Below are positions 31,775 to 35,366 of a stretch of DNA of 35,366 nt, piece after piece. The first letter of the stretch is position 1. Each line of letters opens with the position of its first letter. This stretch comes from Pseudomonadota bacterium (GTDB taxonomy: Bacteria; Myxococcota_A; Bradymonadia; Bradymonadales; GCA-2716585). Position numbers and translations under genes: made by a program. The stretch spans positions 1 through 35,366 of the forward strand of contig SYOX01000068.1 of assembly GCA_005804885.1 (NCBI GenBank). Reading direction: 5' to 3'. Below the pieces are notes generated by a model that made no database searches, was not told the DNA's origin, and saw nothing but the letters and a program-made list of their open reading frames with translations.

Positions 31775-32896
31775 TCAACCATCAAAGGACACATCATCCT
31801 GACCCCGGTCGGTCACCGTCCTGGGCTTGACGTGCACGCCGGGCAGGGACATCGCCGCGGCCCTGGCCAGCCCCTTGGCCGCACGGAGGGTCGGCCGCAT
31901 GCGCATCGAGCGCGCGTGGCATTGGAGGGCCAGGAGGCCCTGGCCGGCCTCGGCGTGCTCGTAGCCCTGCTCGTACCAGCTGGAGGCCAGCCGCGAGGTG
32001 ATCGCGTCGCGCGGGATGTCGGCGGCCCTGGGGTGCTCGGCCATGCGCTCGACGACGTGGCGCAGCGCCTCATGGCTGCGGTTGATCCGGGACCAGTTCA
32101 AGCCGCCGGGGTGGACTCGATACCACGCCAGGCGCTCGCGCACGTAGGCCACCGGAGAGCGCGCTGAGATGTTGAGCCACAGATCCAGGTCCTCGCTGCT
32201 GATGATCTCCGGCGACTCATCGAATGGATCCATCTTGCCGCGATCAGCGGACACGGCGTCCAGCGCCGACCGCCGCGCCGTCACCGTCAGCTGCGGGATG
32301 AAGTTCTGGACCGTCAGCAGCCGCTCGAAGATGTCGCCGCCGCGGCGCTGCTGGGCGTTGAGCCCGGGCGGCTCGTAGATGCCGCTTTGGCGGAAGTAGA
32401 AGGCGTCCGAGAAGCACATCCCCGCCTTCGTGTCTCGCCGCAGCCGCTCGACCTGGAGCTTGAGCTTGCGCGGCACCCAGAGATCGTCGGCGTCCAGGAA
32501 GGCCACAAGCTCCCCGCGCGCCTGACGGATGCCCGCGTTGCGCGCCGAGGCCGGCCCCCCGTTGGCCTTGGTCAGCACCCGGATCGTGACCTCCTCGGGG
32601 CAGTGGGCCGCCAGAGTGCGGGCAAACTCCGCCGTGCCGTCCTTGGAGCCGTCGTCGACCACCATGACTTCGAGGCTGGACCGGGCCGGGTCGAGGATCG
32701 GCCCCATCAGCTGCGCCTCCCCCGTGTACCCCAGCGAGCGGCACAGGCGCTCTATCATCGAGGGACCTTCGGGCCAGACGCCGCCGCGCGGGAAGCGCGG
32801 ATCGTCGATGGGGACGATCTGCGCGATGGCCGATTGCAAGGTCTCGGCCAGCGTGCCGGTGGCGTTGTAGGCGGGGATGATGACGCTCAGACGCAT
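31775..32896 (-). CDS. Family 2 glycosyltransferase with an inserted segment
   Basis: The 373 residues start with the GT-A fold MRLSVIIPAYNATGTLAETL. The usual next element (VVDDGSKDGT) comes only at residue 79, because about 48 extra residues (27-74, DDPRFPRGGVWPEGPSMIER and on) are inserted. The rest is standard: NGGPASARNAGI (112-123), then the metal-binding FLDADDLW (133-140) and SEDLDLWLNI near the usual catalytic acid position. The C-terminal 80 residues are helical. It should add a sugar to a surface glycan from the cytoplasmic side. It is first in the glycan block; GAGGGAAG precedes its ATG. The insertion may form a partner-binding loop. Confidence 0.9.
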   Translation of the reverse strand: MRLSVIIPAYNATGTLAETLQSAIAQIVPIDDPRFPRGGVWPEGPSMIERLCRSLGYTGEAQLMGPILDPARSSLEVMVVDDGSKDGTAEFARTLAAHCPEEVTIRVLTKANGGPASARNAGIRQARGELVAFLDADDLWVPRKLKLQVERLRRDTKAGMCFSDAFYFRQSGIYEPPGLNAQQRRGGDIFERLLTVQNFIPQLTVTARRSALDAVSADRGKMDPFDESPEIISSEDLDLWLNISARSPVAYVRERLAWYRVHPGGLNWSRINRSHEALRHVVERMAEHPRAADIPRDAITSRLASSWYEQGYEHAEAGQGLLALQCHARSMRMRPTLRAAKGLARAAAMSLPGVHVKPRTVTDRGQDDVSFDG

Positions 32897-33191
32897 TCGG
32901 CGTGCTTCCCTCTGAGGAACCTTGGGCGTCGGCCTGGGCTGCGCCGACCGGGTCGATTATCAGAGCCTTGTGCGAGGCTGTCGAGGATTTCACCCAAGAT
33001 CCCTCTTCCAGGCCGCTCCGCCTGCCCCGAGGGCCTCGCCCGTTCGCGCGCTCCAGTGAGCGGCGTCCGGGCCTATTGTTGTGTAGGCTGCCTAATTCGT
33101 TGATGATTCTTGACTTCGTCGGATGGAGCGGTGGCATCCTGGTGCTCGCCTGTGGCATCCTCCTGGACTCCAGCGCTTCACGGGACACGCC

Positions 33192-34256
33192 ATGAACCAG
33201 CACAGGCTCTCACACCACCTCGCTCTGATGATGATCCTGAGCCTGTCGGCGGGCTGCGGAGACGCCCCCTCCAGCAGCGGCTTCCGCGTGGATGATGTCC
33301 AGGCAGACGACGCCGGCCAGGACGAGGCCGCGGAGGCCCCCGATCCCGAGCCCACGCCGGATCCTTCGCCGGACCCCACCCCAGAGCCCCCCCTCGAACC
33401 TGAGCCCGACATCCCGCCAGAGACCGAGGATCCGCCTCAGGGGTGCCCCTGGGCGCTCAGCGGGTGCTTCTCGATGTTCTCGGAGATGGCGTGCGGCCCC
33501 TTCGGGTGCGGGGTGGACGCCCCGACGCACCTGTGGATCGACGCGCTGCCCTGCCGCCACGCCCCGGTCGGCGTCCACATGGACATCGAGGGCTGGTCCA
33601 CCGCCAACCCGATCATCACCGCGCAAGGCCACATCGGCTTCAACCTCGCCTTTGAGGGCGCCGGGCAGACCTTCTGCGTCATCGAGCTGCCCGACGAGCA
33701 CTATTACCCCGACAAGGTGGTCTGCGCTCAGGGCGACGAGGCGCTCTGGGAGGCCTCGCTCTTCGAAAACCCGAGCTTGTGCGGCGATTGCCCGCGGCTC
33801 GAAGGGTGCTACGCGCTCCGCGGCCTGGGCGAGCCCCACTCGGTGGGGCTGGTGCAGGAGGGGTGCGCCTTTGAGATCATCGCCGAGCCGAACGATGGGC
33901 GCACGCTACAGTCCGCCGGCTCCATCGGCCCGACCGGCAACATGATCTTCCGCAGCGTCGGTCAGGTCGCCGACAACGTCTGCGCCTTGACCGTCGATGA
34001 AGATCTGGGTCTGGCGTGCGCCTTCACCGATCTTGGCATGCCCACACCCCTCACCCTGGACCCGGATGTCCGGCTCGTGCCTCAGAGCTGGGACCTGTGC
34101 CCCTCGGTGGGGTGCCTGGAGGACGCTGACTGCGTCGACGACCCGCGGGGGATCGCGTGCGACTTTGGCCGCTGCGTGTGCAGCGGGCGGAGCCCGTGCG
34201 CTGAGGGCCTGGTCTGCCGAGCCAATGGAGACGTCTTCGTGTGCGTCGCCCCATGA
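33192..34256 (+). CDS. Cys-rich lipoprotein with internal duplication
   Basis: The 354 residues begin with a lipoprotein signal and lipobox LSAGC (Cys22). A Pro/Asp/Glu linker follows at about 45-82 (PDPEPTPDPSPDPTPEPP). Two related modules come next. The first (about 84-193) starts GCPWALSGCFSM and contains NPIITAQGHIGFNLAF and QTFCVIEL. The second (about 195-300) starts DCPRLEGCYALR and contains SAGSIGPTGNMIFRS and NVCALTV. A C-terminal Cys-rich segment (about 303-354, CPSVGCLEDADCVDDPRGIA) resembles the small disulfide-rich repeats common in myxobacterial surface proteins. It should be anchored to a membrane and exposed outside, with a binding or structural role. I do not recognise a family. 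The upstream gap of 295 bases shared with the divergent GT2 gene is AT-richer near 33075-33120 and probably holds its promoter. Confidence 0.82.
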   Translation: MNQHRLSHHLALMMILSLSAGCGDAPSSSGFRVDDVQADDAGQDEAAEAPDPEPTPDPSPDPTPEPPLEPEPDIPPETEDPPQGCPWALSGCFSMFSEMACGPFGCGVDAPTHLWIDALPCRHAPVGVHMDIEGWSTANPIITAQGHIGFNLAFEGAGQTFCVIELPDEHYYPDKVVCAQGDEALWEASLFENPSLCGDCPRLEGCYALRGLGEPHSVGLVQEGCAFEIIAEPNDGRTLQSAGSIGPTGNMIFRSVGQVADNVCALTVDEDLGLACAFTDLGMPTPLTLDPDVRLVPQSWDLCPSVGCLEDADCVDDPRGIACDFGRCVCSGRSPCAEGLVCRANGDVFVCVAP

Positions 34257-34315
34257 CGTGCCCCAAGGCGCGGGAGGAGCGTGTCAACGCGCCGCGCGCC
34301 TGGGTTCGGAGGGCG

Positions 34316-34960
34316 TCAATGGGGGGCGGGCGCGTCCGGCTGGCGCTCGGGCCTTGCGTCGAGGAAGGCGGGCAGGGCGGCGCAGGCGGCCTCGGCGCGC
34401 AGCAGCGCGGGGAAGGCGGCGAGGTCGAGCCCGAAGAGCCGGGCGTTGTGCATCTGGGGGACGAGGCAGATGTCCGCGACGGAGGGCTCTTCACCCACCA
34501 GGAAGGGCCCTGTCGGATCTGCCTTGGCCTCGCAGGCCGCCAGCCCGCGCCCGATGACCTCGCGGGACCAGCCCTCCGGGTCGCCGCCGAGGGCCTTGAT
34601 GTGCTGGAGGAGGGAGAGGTTCTGGAGGGGCTGGACCCCGGCGTTGATGATCTCGGCGATCTCCATGGCGCGAGCGCGCGGCCAGGGATCGGCGGGCCAC
34701 AGCGGCGGGCTGGGGTGGGCCGCGTCGAGCCACGCGAGGATGGCGAGGCTCTGGGTCAGGAGGCGGCCATCGTCGAGTTCGAGGACGGGGACCTGGGCCA
34801 TGGGGTTGCGGGCGCCGTGGGCCTCGGAGCGCTGCTCGCCGCCGCCCGCACTGCGCAGATCCACCGGGACGATCTCACAATTCGCCGCGAGCCCCTTGAG
34901 GCCAAGCCCGATGCGCACTCGCCATGTCGCCGAGCTGCGCCAGTAACCGTAGAGCTTCAT
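34316..34960 (-). CDS. maiA: Glutathione S-transferase family, maleylacetoacetate isomerase-like
   Basis: The 214 residues match zeta-class GST. The start KLYGYWRSSATWRVRIGLGL contains the SSxxxR active-site motif that binds glutathione. Next come NPMAQVPVLELDDG, LTQSLAILAWLD, GVQPLQNLSLL and SVADICLVPQMHNARLFGLDL. Maleylacetoacetate isomerase turns maleylacetoacetate into fumarylacetoacetate in tyrosine breakdown, using glutathione without consuming it. No other gene of that pathway is nearby, so another glutathione-dependent isomerisation is possible. The ATG at 34960 has GGAGG eight bases upstream; the frame is open further but without family likeness. It converges with the Cys-rich lipoprotein gene. 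Confidence 0.92.
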   Translation of the reverse strand: MKLYGYWRSSATWRVRIGLGLKGLAANCEIVPVDLRSAGGGEQRSEAHGARNPMAQVPVLELDDGRLLTQSLAILAWLDAAHPSPPLWPADPWPRARAMEIAEIINAGVQPLQNLSLLQHIKALGGDPEGWSREVIGRGLAACEAKADPTGPFLVGEEPSVADICLVPQMHNARLFGLDLAAFPALLRAEAACAALPAFLDARPERQPDAPAPH

Positions 34961-35095
34961 GCATCCTCCGTGCGTTGGCAGTCGCCCCCCCAGCCTACCA
35001 CCTCCGCGGCGAGCGCGGGAGCGCGATCGACGCACAGGGGGGAGGGTTGCCCTCCCGTTGGAGTCGGCTGTCTTTGACGACGCCGACCTTGCTAT

Positions 35096-35113
35096 CAGGT
35101 TTGCTCAGTGAAG
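35096..35113. other. Second copy of the short box upstream of the 300-bp element
   Basis: CAGGTTTGCTCAGTGAAG agrees at 16 of 18 bases with 26674-26691 and lies 44 bases before the second element copy. The rest of 34961-35139 holds the GST gene's ribosome-binding site and nothing else I can identify. Confidence 0.45.
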
Positions 35114-35139
35114 CCTGAAGTCCTGCCGCGCTCGCCGAT

Positions 35140-35366
35140 CGCCCCACGCTCCTCGCACCGCCCCCGTTGGGGACGGGCTCGTCGGGTGGGGCTTGGAGGC
35201 GCGGGGGGGCTGCGCCCCTTGGGCGCAGGCCGGCGGGCGGGCCAGGGCGGATCGCAGGGGCGGCTCAGCGCGTCGAAGTGGGCCTGTGGATTGGGGTTTT
35301 CACGCCCCCTGGTGTCGACATCGGTCGTGCGCTGGCCTGCGACCGAGAGGTCGCAGCCCACCCTGA
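35140..35366. repeat. 300-bp inverted-repeat element, copy 2 (cut by window end)
   Basis: It starts CGCCCCACGCTCCTCGCACC, as copy 1 does. Of its first 53 bases, 51 match copy 1. The internal stems recur as TGCGCCC-CTT-GGGCGCA (35211-35227) and CTGCGACC-GAGA-GGTCGCAG (35337-35356). The middle (about 35258-35310) is diverged with small indels. The window ends where copy 1 would enter its right arm, so that arm should lie just outside. Both copies have the same orientation, 8.4 kb apart. Confidence 0.88.

Overview
The window is GC-rich, gene-dense chromosomal DNA from a Gram-negative bacterium, most likely in or near Myxococcota or the former Deltaproteobacteria. That placement is inferred from style, not from a marker tree. 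It rests on Ser/Thr kinases with PEGA or zinc-ribbon/TPR attachments, Pro/Glu-rich linkers, Cys-rich lipoproteins, a FadL-type porin and codon use strong enough to create very long false antisense frames. No tRNA, rRNA, CRISPR array, phage gene or transposase was seen.

Layout. 1-1.4 kb: the 3' part of ruvB and a divergent GTP cyclohydrolase I. 1.5-8 kb: an exported TPR protein (minus), then a five-S1-domain RNA-binding protein with a tandem universal stress protein, then a GAF-GGDEF protein. 8-11.2 kb: a large membrane protein with a pseudokinase domain (minus). 11.5-12.6 kb: a YhbY-like RNA-binding protein overlapping a Sua5/YciO/YrdC protein. 12.8-18.1 kb: an outer-membrane beta-barrel and a 1328-residue metzincin-like lipoprotein. 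18.3-22 kb: an active-looking Ser/Thr kinase with a PEGA domain and a FadL-like porin (both minus). 22.1 kb: a small unknown gene. 22.5-32.9 kb: a minus-strand glycan block. In order of transcription it runs GT2, UDP-GlcNAc 2-epimerase, NAD-sugar epimerase, GT2, FAD oxidoreductase, then two tandem paralogues that join an amidotransferase-like fold to a deacetylase-like fold. 33.2-35 kb: a Cys-rich lipoprotein and a maleylacetoacetate isomerase-like GST.

How they may work together. The glycan block has a sugar-nucleotide supply (two epimerases), transfer (two GT2), a flavoenzyme, and two membrane-anchored enzymes that could modify an exported polymer. Three junctions in its biosynthetic part are overlapping or nearly so, and the last two genes are 3 bases apart, so at least parts of it are operons.

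The most unusual content is non-coding. A 300-bp element (26711-27010) has 58-bp perfect terminal inverted repeats, and a second copy starts at 35140 and is cut by the window end. Separately, an 81-bp imperfect palindrome occurs twice in opposite orientation (18268-18348 and 29325-29405) with 77 of 81 positions identical. One copy of each family lies inside the glycan block. These repeats, the pseudokinase and the paired deacetylase-like proteins are the best candidates for undescribed biology here.
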